Shown piece by piece: positions 50,811-64,000 of a DNA stretch of 64,000 nucleotides. This stretch comes from Nomia melanderi. Taxonomy: Eukaryota; Arthropoda; Insecta; Hymenoptera; Halictidae. Below the pieces are notes generated by a model. The model saw only the letters and a program-made list of their open reading frames with translations, searched no databases and had not been told where the DNA came from. The position numbers and the translations under genes were made by a program. Positions within the stretch are counted from its first letter, which is position 1, and each line of letters begins with the position of its first letter. The stretch is from NCBI RefSeq assembly GCF_051020985.1, contig NC_135008.1, positions 5,766,001 to 5,830,000 on the forward strand, in the 5' to 3' direction.

Positions 50811-51433
50811 ACGCCATTTCAAGATGATCCGAAGTTTTTAACGGCCATTGCTCGCGCCGCTTCGGAACGCGATATTTCCACGTGGCAAAGTCACCGAGCC
50901 GTGCGAACCAGATATCCCCGGGACCGCGCGTGGAAACGAATCGATGCTCCCTACTTTTAACAGCGGAGAAGTTGGCCGCTTATCGGTATCTTCAGTTACA
51001 GGAATAAGTGCCGCGCGACGTGGCGCGGCAATTTCTTTCGCGAAGTTCCCCGTAACAGGCGCGTTCCGTTGCGATGGTACACGCGCGTAACGTTTCCCCT
51101 CCCTTTACTTATGCATAGCCCGCTGCTTTCGTATGTATTCATTCGCAAACAACGCGCAGTCTTACTTTTAGCCGGGTAAACAAGTTTATCCAGTCGCGGC
51201 GGGAGTTTCTCGCGAACTTCGCCCTTACTTTTACATTATAACTTCCGCGATGCCGCGCTCGTATTAAAATGCGGTTGGTACAGGGACCGCGGTACAAGTC
51301 GTCCGCGAGTCGGCCTCGCTGGGGTATCCCGGCATCGACAGGAAAATCGTGTCGAGTTTGACGGAAACTCCGGCGGACCCGCTGGCGGACAACCCCTCGT
51401 TTAGCATCGCGTTCAATGTAGCTAAACAGATTA

Positions 51434-51661
51434 TTAACGTGATAATAACATGTCAGACTCATGGTAGAGATTTCAACCAGAATCTCACAAGCATGAATAT
51501 TACTTAGTTCTTTCGCAATCGAATGAAATATTCCTCGGTTATCGATTATTAAACTTCCGATCAAATAGAATATACCTAGAATCGTCCTCTTTTCAATAAA
51601 TCATCAATGACAAAGTAGTATCGATCGTAATTGAGAGATAGATTACATAACAAGGGGTTAA
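51434..51661 (-). mobile_element. piggyBac-like MITE, family C, copy 2 (228 bp, inverted)
   Basis: TTAA at both ends (51434-51437 and 51658-51661), with CAAGGGGTTAA at the right. Read on the minus strand it aligns with the copy at 50,601-50,810, including the shared GATCGATACTACTTTGTCAT. It lies in the opposite orientation about 620 bp away. Confidence 0.7.
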
Positions 51662-54600
51662 TTGAAAGGTCGAACAGCGTTTCATAGCGTTTCAAGCTAC
51701 CAAGATGAACTATAAATTCGGCGAAGATATTCGGCTCATCGAGGAGCATAAAACGTAGAGCAATAGTTACAGAAGCCTTACATCATTCCCTGATAAAACG
51801 ATTGTATCGCGAAGTCGCTCGATCGCAACGGCGGATACGTAAATCTAGCCCGTCTGCGATTTTCAAATTCCAATCCCGTAACGAGGATTAGCTGCGAGTG
51901 ACTCTCGCAATTTAGAAGCTATCGTTCCGGTAGGCTATAAAACCGGGCCAATTATTATTTCTCGGATTAATGGCGGGATGGGCCAGCCGAAGCGGAGAAC
52001 GATGAACCGAGGGCGGCCGTTTCAAGTCCGGACGGTCTAGGTAGTTCAATTAGCAAAGTAGTTATCCATTAAACGAGGGACGCAGGTTCGAGGCCGATTC
52101 ACTGGACTGGCAGATTCTCCTCCGGCGCGGAGGAGACAAAAGCAATCTCGAAGAAAGCTCGGCGATCTTCTTCGCCGCGCCGCGCCACGCCAGCCCGGAC
52201 ACGCGTCGCGCAATAATATGGGTAAATACTCGGTGGCACCGCTCTCCTCGCGTTATCCCGTTAATCCCGTTAATCAATCTCGATCGCCACCGGTACCATT
52301 GCGTGCGCCGCGCATGGAAGCCGATGAGAGGCATTTCTAATTGGATGTCGCTGATCGTTGATTACTTTCACGACCCCGTGTACACGCCGGATGGATACAA
52401 TATTGCCGGGCTTAATGAAGTTTACGAGACCGTTGTCGTTAACAGAGGAACGGCGTTGCGTCCCCGTCGAAATCTTTTCCTCGCATTCCTTGGCGCGCGG
52501 CGGTCGATAATGAAATCGGAACGACAACTTCGCGAGCGGAACGGGTCTCGTCCCCCGTCGCCGACCCGTCCTACTTCGCGAAGTCAACTTTCGTGATTTG
52601 TTGCGAGATCAGCGATTACGATCCCCCGGGAATGTTGAACAACGTCCCGCCGACAGCCACCGTTTCATCGTTTATCGAGAACTGTCTCTTTTCACGCGAG
52701 CCGAAAATAACCTCGCGTACGCAATTACCCTAATTTTCGAGCCGCGCGACAACGGGGAACGTTATTTTTCTACGAGCCGACTCCGCACGGTCTTACCCTG
52801 TACTGGTTCTCGCAAACTTTTGCTACTCGCTCGTACCAGTGGCGAGCTTCAAAGCTATTGTTTTTCTGTATTCAAATTAATACCCCTGGCTTTGAACCCT
52901 GCTAACGCGTATAGATGCGCAAACCCTCGTCGTGCATCGTTTGCTTCGCGTTCGAAGCTTTCTTCGGTTTCACGATTTCATAAAAATAATGGGGTCGAGG
53001 GGATTTGAACAGGGGGAAATTTGCAAGTCCACCGGAACGGTTCCCTCTTCAAAGGGCCTCGGTTGTTTCGTCGGAATTGTTTACTGTTTCGACTAACAGT
53101 GCTAAAAATATACGAAATGTGTCGTTCGATCGTGAGCTGATACGAATCGCGTCGTACGGATCTAGTCGAAATGAATATCCTAGTATCAAGTGCACACTTC
53201 GCGGAGTACCTTTGAAATAGAGATACACGGTCCTCCGGCTATAAAATCGCTGCTCGTTTGGAGCGGCGCACACGCGCAAATTGCGCGATGCCAATTTAAG
53301 ACCGTTCCGTGAAGCAGGGGGATAGTTTTTCGCGAGCAAGGAATTTTCCTGGTAAAATATTAAATTTCGTAAGCGGCGGCGGAAAGATAAAACCGGGCGA
53401 CCCGTAGGTGTGGCACGGAAAGCACCCTTTCACCGCGTTTACCTTTTATCTCGTCACGCAGCCTCTTGCTATTAGGGGAACGCTAATCAGCACGGCTCGT
53501 GACGCGCTCAGAGAACGACCGTGCGGAATTAGTTTCGGCCAGAGGCGGCGGATAGACCCGTCTGGAGCAGTAATTTGCGACACGGCTAATGAATTCGCTT
53601 GGCAGCCCGACGAAATCGGGCCCTCTTACGCGTCCCGTAGGTGCTCGATAGATCGGACTCGTCTCGATCGTGTCCACGGACGTTCTCGCAATTTCGCTCA
53701 GCCGGGACGTTTCCCTGTAACTGTCCTGTAGAACGTTCTACACGCCGGGCAATCGTGGAATTGAAAATTTATCTTGTAAATTCGCTGGTTAGCGGCTTAC
53801 GCCAGTTCCAGAGTGTTTCGCTACAGCTCTCCTTTTCCCACGAAACGAATTTTCGCCGCGGAATAATTCAAATGAAAAATTCGGATTTGAGTTTGTAGAT
53901 GTGGAATATGTATAATATGTTAGCAACTCTGGTGCTAGCTGTGTTTGCAACTTTGAATACAATTACGTTTGCAACTCTGGTTTCAACGATGCTTGCATTT
54001 TGGACAATAACGCAGTGGCTTTATATTACAGAAGCTTTATTAAACTTTATACAACTCAACGGTGGAACCGGCTTTTTATATGCAACTGTGACACATTGAA
54101 ATGCGGAGACAGTCGTCGGTTGCTCGATAACAGCAACTTTGTATTCCAGATACGATCGTCCGATAAGATATCAACGCGAAGTTTCTTCTTACATCTTTAT
54201 CACTTACTATAAATTAACAGGAACCCCATGAATCCTGAGTAGTTGTCCTTCGAGAGGGCCGAACTGGTCCGATGAAAAGCAACATTATAAACCACGAAAC
54301 GATCGGCCACGCCTCCGATTTCTCCAGAAAAGTTGCCGCACGTTTTTTCAGCTGCGACAGGATTCTAGTACCGATAACATTGTCGTTTCACGATCGGACG
54401 GTTTGCAGTCTCGCTGTGTACGGGCAATAATTAATTTTTCCTTCCCGGCGAAATATCAAGGTAGATCGGAGGAAACGTCGGCTCCCTGTCCTTGGCGACG
54501 TCCGTGAAACGATCGGGTGTAATGAAACGTTGTGCGGCCGGTACGGGAATAGAAGGTAAACGTTTGACGGATATAATCATACGTTTCGCTCGTTATCGGT

Positions 54601-57360
54601 CCATTAATCGATTTATTGTAATTACTAGAGCACGGAGCGTAATGAGCGGCGAGAAGGGCCCGCGAACCGGCGCGGCGCGGCCGTAGATAACATCTTTTCC
54701 AGCATGGAAATTAACATGGACGGTTTCCGAGCGGTCGCAGAGAAACACGCCGCGTTATTACTTACGATTCATTTACCGGATTTTTGCGCGGCGCCCGCGG
54801 CCCGCGCCGCGGCGCCGTTCATTTATTCCGCCGCGTTTATTGCATCATAATTACGCGTCAGCCCTTGTTCCTATCTTAAGTAGCATCACGTAATCGCGGT
54901 GGCTATCGATCTTCCTAGCTCGTCGCGTGCATGATCCCTCGCCTGGAACACGCCGTCGAGAAATTTTCTTATATTCCTCGGCAACGTCGCGTCGCCGCAA
55001 GCTCGTTTGCCGTTCGATCTTCTGCGGGAACCAACTACAAAGCGTCTCAATCATCCTCGCCGCGATATCAACCTTCGGAAGATAGACGGAGAAAGGAGGA
55101 GATCGTCGATCGTCCGATCGCATCGCGAGAGCACCGACGGGAATCGAAGCGACCAGCTCAAAAGCGAAATTTTGAATAAATGTTTGATCCCGATAGGCGA
55201 ACGTCAAAGTGAAACGAATTCAATCGTTTCTGGCGTCCGTGCTTGATTATGAATGCATAAAAATCCACAGTCCGATGGTAGCCGAGCAACTGGTACATTG
55301 CGAACCATTGTCGAAGCATTCCCTTTGCACAATACTACCTCTCAGCTTGAATCCTTTCAGCTGCCGTCGGCACGAGCCGAGGAAACAAACTCGTGGGAGA
55401 GCCGCGATCCTCCTGTCGGCCCGAGAACAACTTCATACGGCATTCGTCGGCCGAGAGAGCTCCGTGAGCCACCGTTTCGTAACGTCCGCGGCGTCCAGGG
55501 TCGCGTACAGATCGGACAGAGAGGAATCGCGATAGGAGCGCGTCGTGACGCGGCGGAGACCGATTAAAAGCGGACGGGAACATCCCACGGCGCGTCGTCG
55601 GACGATACGAAATCATCCGAGGAGCGGGTCTCCCGGCTCTGCCAGGGAAAGTAATATCGTTTAAAAGAGGGAGAAAGGAACGGCCGAACGGAGCGAGGGG
55701 TGAAAGAGTAACGGAGAACGGAAAAGAGACGAGCGTCGAGCGAAAAGCGCGCGCGAAAGGAAGAAAACGCGAACGGCGAGGAGAGGAGCGAAGGAACGGC
55801 GCGCGGTTCTCATTATCCGGGGCCGTTTTAATCTCCGCCGGTGGCGGCGAGAGTTATAAGCAGAACCGGTGAACTCGCATTACGCGACCGGCCGAAGAAA
55901 TGAAATGAAAGAATAAATTATTCGCCCCGACTGTTTACACCCGATGCCTCACTTTTATTTCCACGGCCAGGCCGTTCGTAATTAGCCGCGGCGAAGGCTA
56001 TAAGGAAATTATTCGACCGGGACGTGACAGCGCGGCCGGGACTCCTCTCACCTCGGTCCTTGATCAATGGTTTTTCTTTACGGCGGCTATCATCTTTTCC
56101 GTTCGCGATCGCGAGACTTCCGCGATGACGCGTCGCGAGCTGCAACGTAACGAGCGACCGATGTACTTCGACGCCGCTGCCGGAACGTTCACCGAGATAG
56201 TTGAAAATGTTCAGATTCATTACAGATATCGAAATAGCGGCGCTGAATTGGAATAGCGATGATCATTTATATTCGTGCAACGATTTTTCGTAATTATGTA
56301 GGTTTGTAAACGATCGAAAGGATTATACTCAGATAGTCTTTTGCTCTTTTATTTATTAGCATCCAAATCGGTGTACCAGTATTCTACAAGGTTATTCCTT
56401 TGCGATTATTTTATAAAGTTTAATCAGACGCAATTGGTCTATCAAGACACACTTTTCATGGTGCAGCATTATACAGTTCTCTCAGTGACCGTTCGATTCA
56501 GTTCGCTAATGCGTCGGGGCATTTTTAACAGTGTCGGTATTTCAGAACTGTAGGCGGAAAGGTGCATTGTATGCACGAGTCTGTACATATGTTGAGCCCG
56601 CGAATGGAGTAGCACCTTGCTGCAACTGTAATCGATATTCGGCATAGTTGCCGGACAACAACTTCCGGTTAACCCGCGCAACTTTCGTGGATAGTTGCGG
56701 ATTCCGCTTCGCTCGGTCTCGTCGTCGGCGTTTTCGTGTCTCGAATGGAGGTCCTCGGCTCGTCGGGGTGGAAATAATGGCGCGTTATCGATAACCCGCG
56801 TGGAACCGTCGCTGTCGCGGCCGGCGAGCTTCGATCCGGCGTTCTTGACGATTTCGACGCTTTGATGTATTCCGCCTCTCTTGTTAGCGCGAGCAACAGC
56901 TCGAAATAGTTGGCCACTGAACGAAAGCCGGAAAGGGGACTGGCTCCGCATTATTTCCACTTACGGCGTGTCCTCCCTTCGCTCGGCTGTTTCGTCGTGG
57001 TCCGAGGGATTCCCGAAGTTCATCGCGCGCTGGCGAAAAATCTGCTCTGCATCGGAGGAGGGTGGATAACGAACTAAAAACTGGAACGTCGACCGCAGCG
57101 TTTTATCGTATAACCTGTAAATAACGCGGTAAACACCTTATTTCAGGGTATAATAGACCGCTTACTCGTGAGTCAACCATTAGCCGACGAAGGTTCTTTG
57201 AAATATACAAAACCTTGAGGAGACGAAGCTAAATTAGATATCGATTGCTTAAATAATGAAAGAAAGGAAATCATGTATTAATCTCTTGCTGTTTCAGTAA
57301 CTAAATCATTTGTTTGTTATTGAGTGTTCCAACTGTGAAAATTCGATCTTTCTAACATGA
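51662..57360. other. Noncoding stretch with an AT-rich island
   Basis: No supportable exon. An AT-rich island at 53,850-54,210 holds three GCAACT.TG repeats within 80 bases and a 66-residue hydrophobic frame that I do not trust. A 9-bp-stem inverted repeat (TCTCCTCCG/CGGAGGAGA) lies near 52,105. A second AT-rich island spans about 56,220-56,560. Confidence 0.4.
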
Positions 57361-57382
57361 CATCCGTCCGCAAAGGGTTAAC
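57361..57382 (+). mobile_element. Right end of a probable piggyBac-like MITE
   Basis: CCGTCCGCAAAGGGTTAA has the GGGTTAA terminus shared by the other elements, and an AT-rich island of about 200 bp lies to its left. I could not place the left end, so only this end is annotated. Confidence 0.35.
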
Positions 57383-60300
57383 ATCTCGAATCATACATTG
57401 TAGCTTGACGTTTGAAATGAAATGAGAGTGATTAGTAATCAATGAATCGTAGATAACCAGGGAATAATGTGTCTGAGGGCTTTATTCCATGGGAAAACTT
57501 AAGAGCTAGAAACCGAGATCCATTTCCTAGATCCATGAACCTGCAGAATTTCTTAACTCGGCTTGTAACGCATTCCTTAAGGTCGATTCATCGGTTCAAG
57601 CGTTCATTGCATCGGAGAATTGAAACACGTATCGAACAATAACCGACGCGTTCGCCTGACGCCACTCACCTCGTTTTCTAGAGCGAGGACAACAAAAGGG
57701 TTCAGCTAAGCGTTGCGGATACCCGGAGCGGTGCACGGTAGGCAGCGTGAAAACGATCCTTCGCGGACTGGTGTATCGAAATGCACGGACACATCGTAGT
57801 TAATTACTCGGCAAATATAGGTAACGTGAGCGCGAAGTTTCACGGTAGCCGCGCACGGTGAGAAAGCCGCTCGGCCGGCAAGGCGACGCGAGTGATTGTT
57901 ACTTCGATTGACAAGGGTATCAAATAATGTCTGCGAACACCGTGTCCGTGCCGGTAATCGCGTGCAACGCGTGCGACGCGGTTAGAAAATCTGAATAAGC
58001 GGCCCTGTCACGGGTGATCGGTGAGTTCGATCAGAAAATTGGCGTCGAACCGCTCCGACTGCGACACGGGGGCCGACTTCATTCGTCACCGAAGCAATTA
58101 AAATCTAAAAATCCCCCGTAACTGTGTCCCTCGAGGTGGGTCTCGCCCGAGATCAGATAACAGGGGAAAACTTTTGATCTTGACTGTTATTAATGCCTCC
58201 GCAACGTGATTTATTTAAAAAAAAGTACCGGCGGTTATTTCTGAAACAAAGGAGCCAAAGGGAAATTCGAGGTAGACACCGAGAGACTGCAATTAGCGGG
58301 AATTAGCGAATCCTGGCAAGGTCGCTTCGCGATTCCATAAATCCTTCAATGTCCCAGACACTTGAAATATTCACAGAATCCAGATCGACGAATCCCTGGA
58401 AGATCGAGAAGCCAAAAATCCTCGAACGCAACGGAAAACGCGTGGATCCGCGCGGGCATTATACCTGACGCGGGCGTGGGGGAGCGGCAATTAAAACGCG
58501 CTCAATCAAATGATAATCTTATCAAGGTTCGATCGATAATTCGATTATTCATTATCCTCTTCAAAGTCACGTTAATTACATATTACGTCGGAGGTGTATA
58601 TTACGGGTAAACGGCGGTGGCAGGCGTTAATTAAAAGCAGACGTCTCGGAATTTTCGAGTGCGTCCCAGATGTTCAGCCCCGATAGGCAGAAAATTAATA
58701 ATAACTTCGCCGAAGTCCCGGAATTCTTCGGCGGGGGAACACGATATTGTAACGCGAGGAATGCGGCCGGGTAACGAGTTAGACCGATAATTACTGGATT
58801 AAGCGGAACTTTTTTCAGTAGGCCTCCGGCCGAGATACCGCGCGCGGGCCGCGGAGAATAGGTCGGTGCCTAATTTATGCACGCGCGGAGCTCTATCGTC
58901 GCGATATTTTCACCGGGAATAAAGCCGGCCGACAAACGACCGAATAAATTTCCCGGGTGACGTCGATGGTCGGGAAAAGAAGGGGAGCATAAAATTTTGA
59001 ATAACGATCCATCGAGTGCGCGCCTATCTCTTTTTTCCTGTCGGCTATCGGAACAACACGCGCGGCCTGTCTTCGGGCACGATAAATAAGGCCGAGTTTA
59101 CGGCCCCCGCGGGACTCATTTGTTAATTTACCTCTAATGCGTTCCGGCATGCCGGCGCTACGCGGGGACCTATTATTAATTAAATTGCCGAACGCACTAC
59201 GATTCAATAATCCGTCGGCGCGGCGAGGCGCGGTGGTGTGCCACTGCCTTCCTTAATTACAGTCTTACACACCGCGCGTTCCCCTTTATTTATCGGCATT
59301 AATTATTGCTCGTTGTTGCAACCGTTCTTCTTTCGTCGGGACTATAAATTTCGCACCCGCGGGTGCGGGATATAGTCGTCGCTCGGGTTGCTAAAGGAAA
59401 AGAAACCGGGAGAGCGTATCTGTTCCGTCGCGGGGATTTATGGTCACGGACTTTTTGGACACTCTCTCGGGAACGCGCGGGACGAAACGTATTACCCAAA
59501 CGAAGTTTTCGGCGACTGTGACCGGCGCTTCGTGCCAAACGGCCACTGCTGCTCGCCGAAGCACCGCAGACTTTAACCGTAAGAGCTTGTCAAGGGACGG
59601 TATTATACTTCCTTAACCTCTCGCCATATGATTTCCTCTTACGCTCCACTAACTACTTTCGCTAGAAGTGATTCGCAAGAAATGCGAAAGGAGATGTTTC
59701 TGGTGGCTTTATCCAAAGATAAAGTCTCGTAAATCATAGGATAGTTAAAGTAGAATTTCCTTTTCATCCTGGAAACGCTAAACGGTTCTTAAACGAAGCG
59801 GAGCACGTTTTAAAGGATGCAGCAGTTGTCACCGCCGACTGACGGCATTCTTCGGTGTTGTTCCGAGCAACCCTTCGTTCTCCCAACCCCGAGCCTGTCC
59901 AGCGCGGGTACACTGATTGTTCTTCCTTTCAGCGAGGCGGCCGGAGCGGAAAAGGAGGGAAATGAACGGACAGAAATTTCGTTTGACGCCGGGAAATGCA
60001 GCGCGGCGGGAGTTCATTCATTTTCGGCGCGGTGGGAACACAAGGATGCACTCCGTTGACCACCGAAACTTTCCCGAGTCGTCGGTCTAACGTTAATCTT
60101 CATCCCCGGACATGGAAAACTCGGCTAACTCGTTTTCCTCGGCGCTCCGCGCGCGACGGGGCGGTTTGTCTGAAGCAGGAATTGAAATACGCAAGATCGT
60201 TCGCAGCGTACCGCGGAGGAATAATCAGGTACGTAGAATCAGCGACGAATGTTTCCCTTCGCGGTTTCAGCGAATTTTACTTGGAACCTGATTCGTGCCG

Positions 60301-63300
60301 TACATTTTCCGTTCGAACTTTACTTTCCAATTAATAGAGGGAACTCCTCTGGAACAATCTCGCGAATATTGTGTCTTATAACACGACCGTCTCGAACTCG
60401 GGCCTTTAACCAAATTATGTGACAATGAAGGACGACGCGTCGTGTTATTCCGCCGAGTTAATTAAAGGAGGAAGACGTTGATGAAACGCAGTCAGCCCCT
60501 TTCGACTGCTTGGATTTTGTTCGGACTCGAGAAACGTAGCTCGCGCTAACACGAGAAACCTTACGAATCACCGGTGCTTCGCGGCGTCTCATAATTTTAG
60601 TTACACTCGAGGAGAGCTCGCTTCCGAAAGTACCCTTCCCACCTCGGAATGACCTCTCGGCCGGCCGATACGAGTCGAGATCTTCCGGTGCTTCTTCGGT
60701 CGAACAATTACCGGCTGAATTACTTCGTTCCGTTCGAAAATACGCCGAGGTATTCGCGGAACGTGACAGTCGGGGGAGCTGAATTTCTCCGTTAAATGGG
60801 TCGAAATGTTTATTCCCGGCGAATAATTGTGATCTTAATAGGTCCGTGACATATTTATTCTCTTCCTTCAGGGGCAGACTTCATAATTCTCGTTTTTACC
60901 GCGATGGCACCTGTAAGAAGTGTTCCGAGCAATATTAAAATAGTTCACGGTCCGAGCTGCGAGAAGGTATCGCGGCGGGCGGGAAATACCACGAGGAGGA
61001 CGCGGATTGGTCGCGTCTCTGCGCACGAAGGTAATTAATTGTTGTCAGCGACACACGCTATAGCCTTCATAAATTAACACCCTTCCTCCGCTACTTTCTT
61101 TTCATTGGCCCTGCGGCGTTGGCCTTCGTTCAACGATGTTAGCGCGTGAATCTATTGCTCCCTGCCCTCTACCCCGAGTGAAACTGGTTTTTTCCGACAA
61201 TATTAATCGGTCGGGCTCCGACCAAAAATTATTGAAAATTTACACGTCTCCGTTTTCCCGTGCCCACTTCCACGAGCATTAGCCTCTCGAAATGAGTTAA
61301 AATTGATTTACCCGGAGGAGTTAATTGACTCATAAATATTCTATTAAGGCGTTTCGAGCAACGAGGTCGTCCTGCGAAACGGACAAGGACAGGGAAGAGT
61401 ATACGGAGGTAATTGAGCGATTATGCGCGCGAAAGTACGAAAGGTACTAATGAAAAAATTATACAAAAACTTTTTCATTGTCCGCGGTCTCCCCTTACCG
61501 GTGTATCCTCGAGAAACACGTGTACTTTCCTATCCAAGTCAAAGATCATTTTATTCTCAATTAAGCTTCTTGTATCCTGATTGATCGTCGAGCAAAAATA
61601 ATCCTCATGTTGGTAACATCGAAAACCGACGTCACTTTCCCACGAACTCAATAAATACGTCCATGGTGCAAAGGTCACCGCGGGGACGATTAATTTCAGT
61701 CTTAGGCCAACCGCGTATCCGATCGCGATGGAAATCAAGCCGAGGGTGTTATGCTCGAAGGATCGATGGTATTAATGCCATTAGTTCCGATGATTTTAAC
61801 CCGATTTTAACGCGTCGCAATCTCCAGTACCTCGATCAATTTAACTCTTACCTTGGCGATCCGATGCACAGCTACCCATTTTGAAATTTCCTTTCACGAA
61901 ACTGTTCTCCGTTCTCCTGGGAATCTGACAAAATTCCTTTAAATTTTCATTCAACACTTTCACATCGATTGCTTCGAAAATATTGTGATAATAATATTTT
62001 CGATAAATGCAAATGTTTCGGTTGGAAATGTAAGGGGTAAACCGTTCAAAATCTCGATAACCATGAAGCCAGTATTACAATAAAATCCCCTGGGAAAAGC
62101 GGAGGAGAAAGGTAACAACAATGCTTCGGCCCGATAATTTATGATTACACGGGAGAATGGGTCGATTGAATTTTTCAATATACCTCAAGGTTTACACGTT
62201 GCGCTGGTATCTGCCGGGAACACTTTCTAACTGCGCTCGAAGTCGAACGGGCCGCGATTAAAAGCTCGTTAAACGATTAATCGGAGTGACAATTAAAAGG
62301 CGCTGCGTACTAAATGGCCCACGGGTGAAAGTTTCGCGCGGGGTTACGCTTATACGGCGACACGGGGCTTCTATTAATTTATACGCCGTAAACGAACGCC
62401 GTTAAGAATAATCGCTCGCGGACGTATGCACGCGCGTTAATCGAATCTCGTTACGGCGCGAACGTGAGCCGGGCAGGAACAGAAAACGCGTGTTTCTCTG
62501 GTAACGAGTTAATAGGAACGATTGAAAACGAATTATATGTCGTGTGGGCACGCGATGCTTCTTGCCATTCTACTTGGCGTTCCTTTGCCAGTAATACTCT
62601 CTGATAGCTTCAACAATATTCCATATTTATACGTATATCCCTCTTTAAACTCTGTTTTAGCTACACAATTAACTAAAATTATAATTTACCATTATCGCAA
62701 CTATCTAGTACTCCAGTTGATCTTAAATATTTCTATAGAAAGAGATTAAATAGATTTCTAACTCAGAATTCAGTGTTACTAAATCAGTTTCTCCAGTAGT
62801 TTCCCAGAGAAGAATCTCTTAACAGTTCGATAATTAATAAAAGAACTCCTCAGTCGAAACGTTCTTGTTTAGTATCCCAGCGATCGTTGGCCAAGAGTGA
62901 CTCCAACGATTCTGGATCCAAACGATCGAGATAAGGGCACGGTCAATTCCCAACCCGTTAAAGTGACTTCACGCAGGAGATGCTCGCGAAGGAAACGGCG
63001 GAGTGCGCGAAGGTCGGCAGCCAAGCTCGAGCGTATTGTCTATTCGAATTTCTGCAGATCCGATTTTATCGGGTCGTCCGGACTTTATTTCCGAAAGGGA
63101 CGAGCGCAGGGGGTACAGGGTAAGGGCGCGAATACGAAATTACGAGCGGGGAACGGAGTCCCGGGGTTGTTCGCCGACTTCCGTTGATAGCGCAGCTCGC
63201 AGCGGCGCAATATCCTTAGGGTGCAGAAAGTCACATCTTCGCGACGGTAAACGTTCCACCGAACTTTCGTTCTTCGCGAATTCAGGTCCCGTGATTCCGC

Positions 63301-64000
63301 CTTTCGACACTCTTTCCCCTCGCTGATCCCCTCTTTCCCCTCCCGCGCCGCGCACTTTCATAAATACGAGTTTCCTTTACGGTTAAGTCTAAACTATCGG
63401 CTGATTCGAATTTTAGGTTCGATCTAGTTTCTGTAATATGCTATCTCGTTTGATACTCCGTCGTCCCGTAAACCGATTTGTAAAATATTTTTGGATCCCT
63501 GAGCCTTACAAGCCGTTCGAAGCGTTTGTCTTCGAATGGCTAATTGAATTGTTCCAGTACATTAGAGAAGGAGGCTGTTACCGTACACCTTTCTTTCGCG
63601 AAGTGAATTGTTCCAATTTAAGGAGGACGTTGAAAACATCTTGTTCCCGAGCGGTGATTTACTCGAATGCCGAACAGAAACGGGCCATAAAAGGCTGGAA
63701 AATAAATCAACCGTTTGATTGAAGTAGCCTAATAGTCGCATGCCGGTTATTTAGTGACTCGTTAAACGTCGCGGTGAACGGGAAGTACGTTTTCGTGGGT
63801 GGAAGGTCGGGAGAAGGGAACGGCCCGGTGAAATCGCGACCCGATTCGAGTTCCCGGTTAAGAACGCGCCGCGTGTTTTCGAATTTTCACGGCCATGCTC
63901 CTTCTAGATGCGTATCGCGAAATGTCAATGCAATCAAGGTGTCATTCGCCGATACTTTCGAACGAGCGTAAAGGCACGCGTAATCGCTCGGCTCCCGTGG
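57383..64000. other. Noncoding stretch to the right edge
   Basis: No exon I can defend. TTAATTAA octamers occur at 58627, 59176 and 60458. AT-richer islands lie at about 61,440-62,180 and 62,520-62,880. One minus-strand frame ending at a good donor near 61,499 is discussed as a weak candidate exon. Confidence 0.4.

Noticed and set aside
52081..52095. GGTTCGAGGCC, similar to a tRNA B box
   Set aside because: No A box, acceptor stem or cloverleaf can be built around it.
53899..54099. 66-residue hydrophobic frame resembling a small membrane protein
   Set aside because: It lies in an AT-rich island with internal GCAACT.TG repeats and has no promoter or poly(A) context. Hydrophobic bias is expected from TTT/GTT/CTT-rich DNA.
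56361..56395. Sequence resembling the Transib-like right end (CCAAATCGG...TATTCTAC)
   Set aside because: The match breaks before the CACAGTG terminus, and there is no partner end or 5-bp duplication.
62522..62749. Frame with a signal-peptide-like start (MSCGHAMLLAILLGVPL)
   Set aside because: The rest is low-quality AT-rich sequence with no cysteine pattern or domain, and there is no supporting splice or poly(A) signal.

Overview
The window looks like nuclear DNA of a hymenopteran insect, most likely a bee. It carries short spliced genes with GT/AG introns, a Mesh protein and a CCR4-NOT deadenylase with strong insect/animal conservation, and a bee-venom-style one-domain Kunitz inhibitor. Very few transposons are present, and a long CpG-rich gene-poor tract follows. 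The species call is an inference. No prokaryotic, viral or CRISPR features are seen.

Only the first 9 kb contains genes I can name. From left to right they are: the 5' half of mesh on the minus strand (six exons, running off the left edge); a complete CNOT7/Pop2-type deadenylase on the minus strand (five coding exons, 283 residues, 5' UTR intron upstream); and a complete two-exon secreted Kunitz protease inhibitor on the plus strand (80 residues, TATA promoter). The deadenylase and Kunitz gene are divergent. Mesh is a septate-junction membrane protein, the deadenylase acts on cytoplasmic mRNA and the Kunitz protein is secreted, so this is a neighbourhood and not a pathway.

Near 9.5 kb the composition changes from AT-rich to CpG-rich. 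From there to 64 kb I find no coding exon I can defend. That tract holds dispersed AT-rich islands, and several of these resolve into transposon remnants. One is a 698-bp non-autonomous Transib-like element with CACAGTG-type ends and a 5-bp GGCCG target duplication. Others are short piggyBac-like MITEs flanked by TTAA, in at least two families. The tract also holds a 33-bp minisatellite, several microsatellites, a perfect 14-bp-stem hairpin, YY1/Pho-like sites and a clear excess of the octamer TTAATTAA. It reads as a regulatory gene desert or a very large intron of a gene whose exons lie outside the window.

The main items for follow-up are the Transib-like element, the MITE families, the seventh cysteine in the Kunitz inhibitor, the TTAATTAA excess and the composition boundary. 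Several open frames with splice-like edges are listed as weak candidates only.
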